Positions 48,859 to 58,443 of a stretch of 64,000 nt of DNA are shown here, in pieces; position 1 is the first letter of the stretch, and every line of letters starts with the position of its first letter. This stretch comes from Rhodanobacteraceae bacterium (lineage in GTDB: Bacteria; Pseudomonadota; Gammaproteobacteria; Xanthomonadales; Rhodanobacteraceae). The notes beneath the pieces are model-generated. The model saw nothing but the letters and a program-made list of their open reading frames with translations. It searched no databases and was not told where the DNA came from. The stretch is taken from NCBI GenBank assembly GCA_004299555.1, contig SCQU01000013.1, forward strand, positions 1-64,000. Reading direction: 5' to 3'. Position numbers and translations under genes: made by a program.

Positions 48859-50748
48859 TCAATCGCCGGCCTCGGTCAGCAGGCGGTTGGCCTCATCCTT
48901 CTGCACCTGCGTGCCTTCCTCCAGCACCTCTTCGAGCATGGCCCGCGCCCCCACCGGGTCACCCATGTCAAGGTAGGCACGCGCGAGGTCAAGCTTGGTG
49001 TCCACCGGATCGTTGCTGAAGAGCGGGCCGGCACTGATGCCCTCGGCGGTGGCCTGCGCAGCCGCCGTACCGGCCACCGGCGCCTCGGCGGGCGGCACCG
49101 GCGCGGCAACGGGCGCGGCCACCGGGGCAGCGTCCGCCATGGGCGCGCGCAGCGCGGTCAAGCCATAGGGGTCGTCGCCGGTTTCGGCCGCCGCCGGCGC
49201 GGCGGGCTCAGACGCCGGATCGGCGGCAGCCTCCGCGCCGGGCGCTGCCGTTGCCGGCTCTGTTGCGGGCGCATCGTCCGGCGGCAACGCGACATCGTCC
49301 GGGCCGTCCAACGGCCCCTGCAGCGCAGCTTCAGGCGCCATGCGCCGCCGCCCGCCGTACAGGCCAAGCACGACCAGCCCAAGCACGATGAGGGCCGCGA
49401 CCACCCACACGAGCGGGCGCATGTACCACGGCGTTGCGGTGGCGGCCGCCGGTTTCACGGCCGCGTGCGTCGCCGCGCTGGCGGCCGGCTTGGCCGCCGC
49501 GGCGGCGGTTCCGGCGCGACCAGTCTGGATCGCTGCCAACCGCTGCTGCAGCTCGGCGACGGTGGCGTCCTTGAGCTTCAGCAACTGGCTGGACTTGGTC
49601 TGCAGGTCTTCAAGGTTCTGGATGCGGGCACCGAGATCCGTGTTGGACTGGTTGAGGCTGATCAGGGAATCATGATCCGCCTGCAGCTGTTGACGCAGCC
49701 CCGCGACGGTTGCACGGCCCGTGCCGCCGGCGACGCCGGGCCGGTTGCTGGTGCCGCCCGCCTGCCCGGTTGGCGGCGCCAGCGTGAGGTGATCGGATGT
49801 GGCCACCGGTTTGCCGGTCCTGGGTGCGGCCCTGGCGGCGGCCGCCGCCGCCGTGCCTTCGACCACCGTCGCCGCGTGTGGCGCCACCGAGCGCCAGGCA
49901 GCGTACTGCCGGCGCACCTCGGTCGCGGCAGCCGCCACGCTGCGCTGGTCGATCTGCGCACGCGTCGGGATGCGCAGGATCGCGCCGGCCTTGAGGTTGT
50001 TGATATTGTGCTTGAAGAACGCGTGCGGGTTGACCGCCAGCAGCGCCAGCATCATCTGGTTGATGCTGACGCCGGTACCTTGCGTAGCCTGCTGCGCAAG
50101 GTGATACAGCGTGTCGCCGCGCCGGACGTTGATTGGGCCGCCCGCCCCAGCGTTGGCGGCAGGCGCCGCCGCGGGCTGCGGCTGTGGCGGTGTGGCCGGT
50201 TGTGGCGCTGCAGGCTGCGGCTTGACGGCGGGCGGCGGCTTGACCTCGGGTTGCGGGAACTGCGCCGCCGGCGGCAGTTCGGCTGGCTGCGCGGTGGGCG
50301 CCGCGGCGGCCGCACCCGGCGCTGGCGCCGCCTGCACGGTTGGCGCGGGTGCCGCGATGACCGGATTCAGCAACACCACGAACTCGCGCACCTGCTTGCC
50401 CTCGCGCGTGTTCACCTGAACCAGGAAATCCAGATACGGATCGGTCACGGGCTGGCTGCTGGTGACGAGCACGAGCTTCTGCCCGTTGTTGTCGGTGACC
50501 ACGTGGAAGCGCAGGGTCTGGTCGGTTGGCGTGAGGGGCAGGCCGGCCCGCTGGAAATCGGCCGCCGCAGCCAACCCCACCGTAAGCCCGTCGAGCTCGG
50601 CGAGGTTTTTCGGGTGCAACGGGATGGCCGCCACCAACGGCTGGTTCAAGGCCGATTTGACCTGGATCTCACCCAGCTGCAAGGCGAGCGCCGGCGCTGC
50701 CACGGCGGTCAGCAGCGCAGCACATGCAAGGCGGAGTTTCCACTTCAT
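48859..50748 (-). CDS. fimV: FimV-like peptidoglycan-binding pilus assembly hub protein
   Basis: The 629-residue protein has a signal peptide (about 1-22), the FimV N-terminal domain beginning LQLGEIQVKSALNQPL, a proline/alanine-rich linker, a LysM-type domain (about 207-262, VRRGDTLYHLAQQA), a coiled coil, one membrane helix (about 445-465) and a C-terminal TPR-like cytoplasmic end (DTKLDLARAYLDMGDPVGARAML), which is the conserved FimV tail. FimV organises type IV pili and polar protein complexes. It is shorter than Pseudomonas FimV (about 900). Its position between asd and truA is the family's typical one. Confidence 0.92.
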   Translation of the reverse strand: MKWKLRLACAALLTAVAAPALALQLGEIQVKSALNQPLVAAIPLHPKNLAELDGLTVGLAAAADFQRAGLPLTPTDQTLRFHVVTDNNGQKLVLVTSSQPVTDPYLDFLVQVNTREGKQVREFVVLLNPVIAAPAPTVQAAPAPGAAAAAPTAQPAELPPAAQFPQPEVKPPPAVKPQPAAPQPATPPQPQPAAAPAANAGAGGPINVRRGDTLYHLAQQATQGTGVSINQMMLALLAVNPHAFFKHNINNLKAGAILRIPTRAQIDQRSVAAAATEVRRQYAAWRSVAPHAATVVEGTAAAAAARAAPRTGKPVATSDHLTLAPPTGQAGGTSNRPGVAGGTGRATVAGLRQQLQADHDSLISLNQSNTDLGARIQNLEDLQTKSSQLLKLKDATVAELQQRLAAIQTGRAGTAAAAAKPAASAATHAAVKPAAATATPWYMRPLVWVVAALIVLGLVVLGLYGGRRRMAPEAALQGPLDGPDDVALPPDDAPATEPATAAPGAEAAADPASEPAAPAAAETGDDPYGLTALRAPMADAAPVAAPVAAPVPPAEAPVAGTAAAQATAEGISAGPLFSNDPVDTKLDLARAYLDMGDPVGARAMLEEVLEEGTQVQKDEANRLLTEAGD

Positions 50749-50886
50749 TGGCGCGATTCCTGCTGGCAACAAGTCACGCCCGGGCAGCACAGCCACGCCG
50801 CGCCCCCACGCGCAGCGCAAGGGTATTGCAGAAACCGCCAATCACCAAGCCCGCACGGCGCCAGGCGCCGCCGCCGGTACGCGGCG

Positions 50887-51195
50887 TCACGGCCCGGTCG
50901 AAAGCGCCGAGGCCGGTACCCCGGCCGCCCGCGCCTTTTGCTGCAGCGCCGCGATTTCGGCATCGCGTTGCTGCAATTGCTTTTGTTGCGCGGCGCTTTG
51001 CTGCTCCATCTGCGTCACCTGGGCCTGCAACGCGGCGTTTTGCGTACGCGCAGCGGTGATCTGTGCGCTGATGTCCTGCACCTGTTCCTGCAGGCTCATT
51101 TTGTGCGCTGGCGGCGGCGCCGCGAACGCCGCGGTCGCCACGCCGAGCAACGCCACGCCAAGCAGCCTTCCCCCCGACCGATTGCGCCAAGCCAT
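50887..51195 (-). CDS. Exported coiled-coil protein (102 aa)
   Basis: The small protein has a signal peptide ending around AAFAAPPPAHK and then a single uninterrupted coiled coil rich in Gln and Ala (residues about 33-90, heptad pattern with QVQDISAQITAARTQNAALQ). AGGAGG 7 bases before the ATG strongly supports the start. It sits between asd and fimV, where a similar short secreted protein is sometimes found in related genomes. Function unknown; periplasmic location is inferred. Confidence 0.78.
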   Translation of the reverse strand: MAWRNRSGGRLLGVALLGVATAAFAAPPPAHKMSLQEQVQDISAQITAARTQNAALQAQVTQMEQQSAAQQKQLQQRDAEIAALQQKARAAGVPASALSTGP

Positions 51196-51220
51196 GGTCA
51201 GCCTCCTGTTGCGAACGGGC

Positions 51221-52249
51221 TCAAAGGTACTCGCGAATCAGTATTTCCGCGACCTGCACGGCATTCAAGGCCGCGCCCTTGCGGATGTTGTCGGCCACGA
51301 CCCACAGGTCCAGTCCGTTCGGGTGTGAAATGTCCTCGCGAATGCGGCCAACGAACACCGGATCCTTGCCCGCCGCGTGTCCCACCGCCGTCGGATAGCC
51401 GCCGTCCTTGCGTTCATCCACCACCACCACGCCTTCGGCGTGTTGCAGCAACCTGCGCGCGGTGGCCGCATCGATCTTGTCGCGGGTCTCGATGTGTACC
51501 GCTTCGGAGTGGCCGTAGAACACCGGCACCCGCACGCAGGTGGGGTTCACGAGGATGGCGTCGTCCTCGAGGATCTTGCGCGTCTCCCACACCATTTTCA
51601 TCTCTTCCTTGGTGTAGCCATTGTCCAGGAACACGTCGATGTGCGGGATCGCGTTGAAAGCAATCTGGGCCGGGAACCGGTCGGGCTTCACGGTGTGGAA
51701 ATTCAGCAGGTCCGCCGTCTGGTGGCCCAGCTCTTCCATGCCCGAACGCCCCGCGCCGGACACCGACTGGTAGGTCGCGACATTGATGCGCTCGATGCCG
51801 ACACTGCGGTAGATCGGTGCCAGCGCCACCAGCAGCTGCATGGTGGAGCAGTTTGGATTGGCGATGATGTTGCGATTGGTGTACCCGGCGACCGCGTGCG
51901 GGTTGACCTCACTGACCACCAGCGGCACATCGTCGAGGTAACGGAACTCGGAGGTGTTGTCGATGACCACCGCACCCGCCGCCGCCGCGCGCGGCGCGTG
52001 CTCGCGGCTGACGGTACCGCCGGCCGAGAAGAACGCGATGTGGATGCCGGCAAAGTCATACTGCGCCAGATCGCGCACGGTCAGCTGCTTGTGGTTGAAC
52101 TCCACCTTGCCGCCGGCCGAGCGCTCACTGGCCACCGGCACCAGGTCGCCCACCGGGAAATCACGTTCTTCCAGGATCGACAGCAGGGCCTCGCCGACCG
52201 CACCGGTGGCACCGACCATCGCAACGTTGTAACGCTCTTGCTTGCTCAC
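51221..52249 (-). CDS. asd: Aspartate-semialdehyde dehydrogenase
   Basis: The 342-residue enzyme reduces aspartyl phosphate to the semialdehyde for lysine, threonine, methionine and diaminopimelate. The nucleotide motif VGATGAVGE and the active-site Cys134 in NPNCSTMQLL are present. Translation starts at a GTG at 52249 with AGGAAAA upstream; no nearby ATG fits. It follows aroC by 29 bases. Confidence 0.97.
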   Translation of the reverse strand: MSKQERYNVAMVGATGAVGEALLSILEERDFPVGDLVPVASERSAGGKVEFNHKQLTVRDLAQYDFAGIHIAFFSAGGTVSREHAPRAAAAGAVVIDNTSEFRYLDDVPLVVSEVNPHAVAGYTNRNIIANPNCSTMQLLVALAPIYRSVGIERINVATYQSVSGAGRSGMEELGHQTADLLNFHTVKPDRFPAQIAFNAIPHIDVFLDNGYTKEEMKMVWETRKILEDDAILVNPTCVRVPVFYGHSEAVHIETRDKIDAATARRLLQHAEGVVVVDERKDGGYPTAVGHAAGKDPVFVGRIREDISHPNGLDLWVVADNIRKGAALNAVQVAEILIREYL

Positions 52250-52278
52250 GGATTTTCCTGCACGAAGGTTGGACGCCG

Positions 52279-53394
52279 TCACCGCGACGACGCCGGGATG
52301 CGCGGTGCGATCTCGCCGACATCGCCACACTGCGCGCGATGCCGCAAGGCCTGATCCATCAACACCAGGGCCACCATCGCCTCGGCGATCGGCGTGGCAC
52401 GAATGCCCACGCACGGATCGTGCCGGCCCCGGGTGCGCACGTCGACTTCCTCGCCGGCGGTGTTCACGCTGTGGCCGGGCACCAGGATGCTGGAGGTCGG
52501 TTTGAGTGCCATCGATGCCACGATGTCCTGGCCGCTGGCAATGCCGCCCAGTATGCCGCCGGCGTTATTGGACGCAAAGCCGTCCAGACGCATCTCATCG
52601 CGGTGGCCGGTACCGCGCTGGGCGACGCTGGCAAACCCGGCGCCGATCTCGACCCCCTTCACCGCGTTGATCGACATCAGCGCCGCCGCGAGTTCCGCAT
52701 CCAGCTTGCCGTACACCGGCTCGCCCCAGCCGGGCGGCACGCCGGTGGCCACGACATTGACCCGCGCACCGCAGGAATCGCCCGCCTTGCGCAAACCCTT
52801 GATGGCGGCCTCGAGTTCCGGCACCTGTGCGGCCACCGGCCAGAAGAACGAATTGGATTCGACCACCGCGAAGTCGATTCGGGCGCCGGCCGGAACCCGG
52901 GCGACAATGTCACCCATCTGCGCCAGCCAGCCGTGGATCTCGACGCCCCATTTTTCCCGCAGCCAGCGCTTGGCGATGACCGCCGCCGCCACCCGCATCG
53001 TGGTCTCGCGCGCCGACGCCCGGCCACCGCCACGCGGATCGCGCACGCCGTACTTTTGCCAGTAGGTGTAGTCAGCGTGGCCGGGGCGGAAGGCGTCGGC
53101 GATCGCCGCGTAGTCGCGTGAGCGCGCGTCGACGTTGCGGATCAGCAACGCGATTGGGGTACCGGTGGTCTTGCCCGCATAGACGCCCGAGAGGATTTCC
53201 ACCACATCGGCTTCATGCCGTTGCGAGGTGTAACGGGATTTCCCGGTGGCCCGCCGCGCAAGATCATGCACAAAGTCCCCCGGCGCGATCGCGATGCCCG
53301 GCGGGCAACCGTCGACGACGCAGCCGATCGCCGGGCCGTGCGATTCACCGAAGGTGGTGACGCAAAGAAGTTTGCCGAAACTGTTGGACGCCAC
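52279..53394 (-). CDS. aroC: Chorismate synthase
   Basis: The 371-residue FMN-dependent enzyme converts EPSP to chorismate. Family signatures include [18 protein letters not shown] at the N terminus, [20 protein letters not shown] and a C-terminal [17 protein letters not shown]. Chorismate made here feeds the trp genes located 5 kb downstream on the same strand. Confidence 0.97.
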   Translation of the reverse strand: MASNSFGKLLCVTTFGESHGPAIGCVVDGCPPGIAIAPGDFVHDLARRATGKSRYTSQRHEADVVEILSGVYAGKTTGTPIALLIRNVDARSRDYAAIADAFRPGHADYTYWQKYGVRDPRGGGRASARETTMRVAAAVIAKRWLREKWGVEIHGWLAQMGDIVARVPAGARIDFAVVESNSFFWPVAAQVPELEAAIKGLRKAGDSCGARVNVVATGVPPGWGEPVYGKLDAELAAALMSINAVKGVEIGAGFASVAQRGTGHRDEMRLDGFASNNAGGILGGIASGQDIVASMALKPTSSILVPGHSVNTAGEEVDVRTRGRHDPCVGIRATPIAEAMVALVLMDQALRHRAQCGDVGEIAPRIPASSR

Positions 53395-53427
53395 TTTGCC
53401 GGACCCGAAAGCCTGTAGCGCGCAAGC

Positions 53428-53955
53428 TTAACCGCGGTCGGCCCAGTGTGCCGGTGGCGCCAGCCAGTCCGCGCGCTCAAGCACGAACACCACGTCCTCG
53501 GCATGCTGGTCATGGCGCCGCATGCCCAGGCCCTCCAGCAGCCGCATGGACATGAAGTTGCGGGCATCGACATTGGCAACCACGCGCTCCTTGCCGAGCC
53601 CGCCAAACACGAAGTCCAGCATGACTTCCACGGTTTCGCGGGCATCCCCTCGGCGCTGATGCGCGGTGGCGAGCGTGATGCCAAGCTCGACCGTCGCCTG
53701 GTCCACGAAGTGCAACCCCACGTCACCGATCAGCTCGCCCGTCGCGCGCAGGCGGATCGCCCGCTGCCACCAGGTACCGAGGGCATCCGGCACCGCATCC
53801 TGCTGGGTTTCGATGAAGCGTGCGGCCTCGGCAAGCGACGCTGGCTTCCAGCCCTGGTACCGGTTGACCGCGGGATCGCCGCGATAGGCGAGCAACGCCG
53901 CCGCGTCCTCCGGCGCCAATGCGTCCAACCGCAGCCGGGCGGTGACGATGTCCAC
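53428..53955 (-). CDS. GNAT N-acetyltransferase, RimJ/RimL-like
   Basis: The 175-residue protein is a GCN5-related acetyltransferase of the RimJ type: TARLRLDALAPEDAAALLAY at the start, WQRAIRLRATGELIGDVGL in the middle, the acetyl-CoA loop QRRGDARE and VDARNFMSMRLLEGLGM at the end. The acceptor is unknown. It is 3 bases after prmB, so co-translated; a ribosomal or amino-acid substrate would suit that context but is unproven. Confidence 0.88.
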   Translation of the reverse strand: MDIVTARLRLDALAPEDAAALLAYRGDPAVNRYQGWKPASLAEAARFIETQQDAVPDALGTWWQRAIRLRATGELIGDVGLHFVDQATVELGITLATAHQRRGDARETVEVMLDFVFGGLGKERVVANVDARNFMSMRLLEGLGMRRHDQHAEDVVFVLERADWLAPPAHWADRG

Positions 53956-53958
53956 GCG

Positions 53959-54876
53959 TCAGCGCGCGCCGGCCGCCGCGCGGATGGCCTTGGCGTGCGC
54001 GGCAAGATCCGCGGCCTGCAGCGCAAACACGCCCATCGGCCCAACCTTGAACTCGATCCACACGAACGGCACGTCCGGCAGCAGCGCGGTCAGGGCCCGC
54101 TCGCTGTCGCCCACTTCGACGATCAGCAGGCCATTGCCGGCCAGGTGCGCGGGCGCATCACGCAGGATGCGCAGCGCCAGGTCAAGCCCGTCGGCACCGG
54201 CGGCCAGGCCGAGCTTGGGCTCGTGGGCGTACTCGCGTGGCAGCGCGGCGTACTCGGCATCGGTAACGTAGGGAGGATTCGACACGATCAGGTCGTAGCA
54301 CTCGCCGCCCAGATCCGCAAACAGGTCGGAGCGGATCGCGCGCACGCGCGCGCCCAACTGGTGCCTGGCAACGTTCTCCCGCGCCAGCGCCAGCGCGGCG
54401 TCGCTGATGTCAGCAAGGTCGACGCGCCAGCGCCTGTTGTACGCCGCCATCGCGATGCCGATGCAGCCCGAACCGGTGCAAAGGTCCAGTGCGGATCCAA
54501 CTTCGCGCCCGTCAAGCCACGGCGAAAACCCGTCCTCGATCAACTCGGCGATGGGCGACCGCGGTACCAGCGCGCGTGGATCGGACTTGAACGGCATGCC
54601 CGCAAACCACGCCTCGCCCACCATGTAGGCCACCGGTTCACGGGTTTGGACGCGGCGATCGACCAGCGCCAGCACCCGGGCCTTCTCGCTGGCCGTCACC
54701 CGCGCGTTGCCGTACGCCGGCGGCAGGTCCGGCGGCAGGTGCAGGCAGGACAACACCAGGTGGCTCGCCTCGTCGATGGCATTGTCGTGGCTATGGCCAA
54801 ACGTCAGCTCCGCTGCATTGAAGCGGCTGGCGGCATACCTTATGAGGTCGATGATGGTGGCGAGTTCGTAGGTCAT
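53959..54876 (-). CDS. prmB: Ribosomal protein uL3 glutamine methyltransferase
   Basis: The 305-residue SAM-dependent methyltransferase modifies a glutamine of ribosomal protein L3. The SAM-binding DLCTGSGCIGIAMA and the catalytic NPPY in VSNPPYVTDAEYAALP are clear. The N-terminal helical domain and adjacency to aroC distinguish it from prmC, which usually lies next to prfA. The ATG at 54876 fits family length; further upstream frame is shadow sequence of psd. Confidence 0.93.
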   Translation of the reverse strand: MTYELATIIDLIRYAASRFNAAELTFGHSHDNAIDEASHLVLSCLHLPPDLPPAYGNARVTASEKARVLALVDRRVQTREPVAYMVGEAWFAGMPFKSDPRALVPRSPIAELIEDGFSPWLDGREVGSALDLCTGSGCIGIAMAAYNRRWRVDLADISDAALALARENVARHQLGARVRAIRSDLFADLGGECYDLIVSNPPYVTDAEYAALPREYAHEPKLGLAAGADGLDLALRILRDAPAHLAGNGLLIVEVGDSERALTALLPDVPFVWIEFKVGPMGVFALQAADLAAHAKAIRAAAGAR

Positions 54877-54930
54877 GGTTGCGCCCGAGACCGCGCAGTA
54901 TAGACGCCGGGCCGACGCTACACTGCCGCG

Positions 54931-55764
54931 ATGCGTGCAGCCACCCTCGTCCAATACCTGGCGCCACAAAAGACCCTCAGCCGGATCGTATACGCCGCGA
55001 CGCGCTGCCGCTGGCGGGCGTGGAAAAATTTCCTGATCGGCCGCGTCGTCCACGCCTACGCGGTCGACATGAGCGAGGCGGCAGAGCCCGATCCCCGCGC
55101 GTACCCGGATTTCAATGCCTTTTTCACCCGTGCACTGCGGGCCGGCGCGCGCCCCGTCCAAGGCGATGCCGGCACCGTCGCGTGCCCGGCCGACGGCCGC
55201 ATCAGCCAGATCGGACGCATCACCGGGGGCCGCATCCTGCAGGCCAAGGGCCGCACCTACACCGTGGCCGAACTGCTGGCGGACGCGGATGCCGCGGAAG
55301 CGTACCGCCAAGGCCTGTTCGCGACCATCTACCTTTCGCCCCGCGACTACCACCGCGTCCACATGCCACTGGACGGCACACTGGCGGCCACCGCCCACGT
55401 CCCAGGACGCCTGTTCAGCGTCGCCCCCGGCCCCGTCGCCGGCATCCCACGCCTGTTCGCGCGCAACGAACGGCTGGTGTGCCACTTCGAGGGTGCGCGC
55501 GGGCCGTTCGTGGTGGTCATGGTTGGCGCGATGCTGGTATCGGGCATCACCACCGTCTGGGGCGGTGTGGCCGTGCCGCCCCACGCCCGCGGCATTGTCC
55601 GCCAGGACTGGCGCGGGCGCGGAATCCACCTTCCGCGCGGCGCCGAGCTTGCCCGCTTCGAGATGGGGTCGACCGCCATCGTGCTCGTACCCGGCGCCGA
55701 ACCCGCCCCGCGGCTGGGCGCCGGGGCCGCGGTCAAGGTCGGGCTTGGCCTCGGGCATTTGTAG
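54931..55764 (+). CDS. psd: Phosphatidylserine decarboxylase proenzyme
   Basis: The 277-residue proenzyme makes phosphatidylethanolamine at the inner membrane. The self-cleavage site that generates the pyruvoyl group is MGST near residue 250, a variant of the LGST seen in E. coli; Gly-Ser-Thr is intact. The catalytic His segment YHRVHMPLDG and the CPADGRISQIG strand are present. It is divergent from prmB with 54 bases between starts. Confidence 0.95.
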   Translation: MRAATLVQYLAPQKTLSRIVYAATRCRWRAWKNFLIGRVVHAYAVDMSEAAEPDPRAYPDFNAFFTRALRAGARPVQGDAGTVACPADGRISQIGRITGGRILQAKGRTYTVAELLADADAAEAYRQGLFATIYLSPRDYHRVHMPLDGTLAATAHVPGRLFSVAPGPVAGIPRLFARNERLVCHFEGARGPFVVVMVGAMLVSGITTVWGGVAVPPHARGIVRQDWRGRGIHLPRGAELARFEMGSTAIVLVPGAEPAPRLGAGAAVKVGLGLGHL

Positions 55765-55812
55765 GCAGCGCCCAATCAGGGCACAATCGTGCGCCCGGGG
55801 GGAACACGACGG

Positions 55813-56286
55813 ATGCATATGAGGAACCTGTCCTTGATCTCGCTCGGCCCAAAATCCGGGGAAGCCTACCTCCGGCGTCTGGTCACGCGCGTGGCCAGCA
55901 TGGGACGCACCGCGCGCCTGCGGCGGCAGTTTGGCGAGATCGACCAGCGCAGCCTGGAACTGCCGCCTTCCTACCGCGAGCAGCTGGCCGAGCTGATCGG
56001 GCGCGAGTGCGACAACGTCGCCGCCAGTGCCGATCCGGCACTGTATGGCAGCCAGACCGAAGAGGGGGTGTCGGCCAGCGGCCTGGACATCGGCTACGAC
56101 CGCGCGCGTTCGGAAAACGTCCAGGTGCGGATGCGCGGCATCGCCCTCTGGGTGGCACTCGTCTATCACGAGACCCGCAGCGCGGAGACGGCCGAAGCCA
56201 AGGACCTGCACCGCAACATCCTGCGCATGATGCGTACGCTCCGGGTTTTTTCCTCGCGCGTGGAGAACAACGGCAACCAGGCGTGA
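55813..56286 (+). CDS. Conserved hypothetical protein next to PP2C phosphatase
   Basis: The 157-residue protein is predicted soluble and mostly helical, with Arg/Glu-rich stretches (YLRRLVTRVASMGRTARLRR; ERAxS-like RARSENVQVRMRG) and a C-terminal helix EAKDLHRNILRMMRTLRV. No domain is recognised. The ATG at 55813 has GGGGGGA 9 bases upstream; another in-frame ATG at 55819 and an earlier GTG at 55789 are alternatives. It is 58 bases before the PP2C gene in the same direction, suggesting that the two act together. Confidence 0.65.
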   Translation: MHMRNLSLISLGPKSGEAYLRRLVTRVASMGRTARLRRQFGEIDQRSLELPPSYREQLAELIGRECDNVAASADPALYGSQTEEGVSASGLDIGYDRARSENVQVRMRGIALWVALVYHETRSAETAEAKDLHRNILRMMRTLRVFSSRVENNGNQA

Positions 56287-56344
56287 GCAGGCGGCCGGCA
56301 GCGCCCGCCTGCCCGCGCGACTTGGCCTTTGCTGCATCCGACGC

Positions 56345-57031
56345 ATGATCGAACACGGACACGCGACCCACACGGGCCTCAGGCGCGAACACAACGAAGA
56401 CAGCTACTGGGCCGATGCCACGCGTGGGTTGTGGCTGGTCGCCGACGGCATGGGCGGGCCCGGCCGCGGCGAAGTCGCGAGCGCGCAGGCGCTGACGGCC
56501 ATCGTTGCGGCCACCACCATTGGCGTCGGCCTCGCCGACGCCTTCAGGCGCGCGGGCGCCGCGGTCCTCGGTCACCCGGCGCAGCAGGCGTCGGTCACGC
56601 CAATGGGCAGCACCCTCGCTGCCCTCAAGATCGGCCAGGCGGGCAACTACGAACTTGCATGGATTGGCGACAGCCGCATTTATCTTTGGCAACACGGCCG
56701 GCTGCTGCGCGCCAGCCGCCCGGCCAACGGCGAAGCGGAGCCCGGCGCAGACGCGACGGTCACCCCGCCCCGCAATCTTGCAACCCAGGCGCTTGGCATC
56801 ACCCCGGTGCTGGAACTCAACGTCGACCCCATCGCCGGACGGTGCGCGGCGGACACCCAGTTCCTGCTCTGCAGCGACGGCCTGACCGAGGAACTGGATG
56901 ATGCCCGGATCGAAGCCATCGTCGCGCGCACGGATCTCGCGGCGCAGGAGTGCGTCGACCAACTGCTCCTCGCCGCACTGGATGCCGGCGGCCACGACAA
57001 CATCACCGCGGTGCTGGTGCGCGTGACCTGA
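56345..57031 (+). CDS. PP2C-family serine/threonine protein phosphatase
   Basis: The 228-residue protein has the PP2C metal-binding motifs in order: REHNEDS near residue 15, ADGMGG near 34, GDSRIYL, CSDGLTEEL and GGHDNITAVLV. All acidic residues that hold the two metals are present, so it should be active. It lacks a membrane segment and is therefore cytoplasmic. No partner Ser/Thr kinase, FHA protein or secretion cluster lies in the window, so its substrate is unknown. Confidence 0.9.
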   Translation: MIEHGHATHTGLRREHNEDSYWADATRGLWLVADGMGGPGRGEVASAQALTAIVAATTIGVGLADAFRRAGAAVLGHPAQQASVTPMGSTLAALKIGQAGNYELAWIGDSRIYLWQHGRLLRASRPANGEAEPGADATVTPPRNLATQALGITPVLELNVDPIAGRCAADTQFLLCSDGLTEELDDARIEAIVARTDLAAQECVDQLLLAALDAGGHDNITAVLVRVT

Positions 57032-57119
57032 GCGCCCAGGGGTTGTGACGGCGGCCAAGGCCGGTTACGGTAAAAAGGCACCCCGACCGCGGCAGTCTGT
57101 CGTGTTCCGCACGTCGGCT

Positions 57120-57168
57120 CGGGTGTTCTTTCGTGTCGGTCGGGTGTTCCTTCATGGGGCAACACCCG
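57120..57168 (+). promoter_or_regulatory. Repeat/hairpin leader upstream of proV
   Basis: CGGGTGTTCTTTC (57120-57132) is repeated as CGGGTGTTCCTTC (57141-57153). AACACCCG at 57161-57168 can pair perfectly for 8 bases with either copy, giving two mutually exclusive hairpins that end 5 bases before the AGGAG ribosome-binding site of proV. This could be a cis-acting RNA switch or a protein site; function is inferred only. Confidence 0.4.
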
Positions 57169-57183
57169 ACGGCAGGAGAACCG

Positions 57184-58443
57184 ATGAGCAAGATCAGGGT
57201 TGAAAAACTCACCAAGATTTTTGGCAGCCACCCGCACGAAGGCCTGCGGATGCTGGATGCCGGCAAATCCAACCAGGAAATCCGCGCCGCCGGCCACGCG
57301 GTTGGCTGCGCCAACGTGTGTTTCGACGTCGAGGAAGGCGAGCTGCTGGTCGTGATGGGGCTGTCGGGCAGCGGCAAGTCCACCCTGATCCGCTGCCTCA
57401 ACCTGCTCAACAGCGTCACCCGCGGCCACGTCTACGTCGACGGCGAAGACATCACCGCGTATTCGACCAAACAACTGCTGGAATATCGCCGCCGGAAGAT
57501 ATCGATGGTCTTCCAGCACTTCGCGCTGTTCCCCTACCGCACGATCACCGACAACGCAGCGTACGGCCTGGAAGTCCAGGGCGTCAACGCGGACCAGCGC
57601 CGGCAACGCGCCCGCGAGGCGCTGCAGCTGGTCGGCTTGAAGGGCTGGGAGGACGCCTATCCCGGCCAGTTGAGCGGCGGCATGCAGCAGCGCGTCGGGC
57701 TGGCCCGCGCGCTGGCGGTGAAATCGGACATCCTGCTGATGGACGAAGCCTTCAGCGCGCTCGATCCACTGATCCGCCGCGACATGCAGCACGAGCTGGT
57801 GCAGCTGCAACAGCGCATGAAAAAAACCATCGTATTCATCACCCATGATCTCGACGAGGCGCTGCAACTTGGCGATCGCATCGTGCTGATGAAGGACGGC
57901 CGCGTGGTGCAGTTCGGTACGCCCGAAGACATCCTCAACAACCCGGCCAACGCCTACGTCGAGCGCTTCGTCGAACACGTGGACCTGTCGCGCGTCCTGA
58001 CGGCGCGCGCCGCGTTGACCCGTGCCCGCGTGGTGGCCTACCCCAAGGACGGCCCGCGCACCGTGCTGCACAAGATGAACGAGGAAAATTTCACCAGCAT
58101 CATCGTGGTCGAACGCGACTACACCTTCCGCGGGACCATCAGCCTGGATGCCGCCGAGCAAGCCGTACGCGACGGCGCACGCAACATCGAAGGCCTGATC
58201 GAACGGACTCCGGCCATCGGCCCCGATACGCAACTGACCAAGGTCATCAACGCCCTGGCGGCGTGGCCGTATTCACTGCCGGTGGTGGACGAAACCTCCG
58301 GCGAGTGCCTGGGCGTCGTGACCCGCACCGGCGTCATCAACGTCCTCGCCGACAACCCGGCTTCCGGCAAGCAAGCCGACGACCCCGGACCTCCAGCCGC
58401 AGCCACGCACACCGCCGCCGTCGCCCGCGGCGTCAGCGCATGA
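57184..58443 (+). CDS. proV: Glycine betaine/proline ABC transporter, ATP-binding protein with CBS domains
   Basis: The 419-residue ATPase powers uptake of betaine-type osmoprotectants. It has the OpuAA/ProV N-terminal insertion (LDAGKSNQEIRAAGHAVGC), Walker A GLSGSGKST, signature LSGGMQQRVGLARAL, Walker B ILLMDEAFSAL, and a C-terminal tandem CBS region (about 285-395) that may sense ionic strength. AGGAG lies 6-7 bases before the ATG. The stop overlaps the proW start (ATGA). Confidence 0.95.
   Translation: MSKIRVEKLTKIFGSHPHEGLRMLDAGKSNQEIRAAGHAVGCANVCFDVEEGELLVVMGLSGSGKSTLIRCLNLLNSVTRGHVYVDGEDITAYSTKQLLEYRRRKISMVFQHFALFPYRTITDNAAYGLEVQGVNADQRRQRAREALQLVGLKGWEDAYPGQLSGGMQQRVGLARALAVKSDILLMDEAFSALDPLIRRDMQHELVQLQQRMKKTIVFITHDLDEALQLGDRIVLMKDGRVVQFGTPEDILNNPANAYVERFVEHVDLSRVLTARAALTRARVVAYPKDGPRTVLHKMNEENFTSIIVVERDYTFRGTISLDAAEQAVRDGARNIEGLIERTPAIGPDTQLTKVINALAAWPYSLPVVDETSGECLGVVTRTGVINVLADNPASGKQADDPGPPAAATHTAAVARGVSA

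Noticed and set aside
54931-55764. Psd MGST cleavage site as an inactivating change
   Set aside because: Gly-Ser-Thr, which carries out the cleavage and forms the pyruvoyl group, is intact; the first position varies among homologues.
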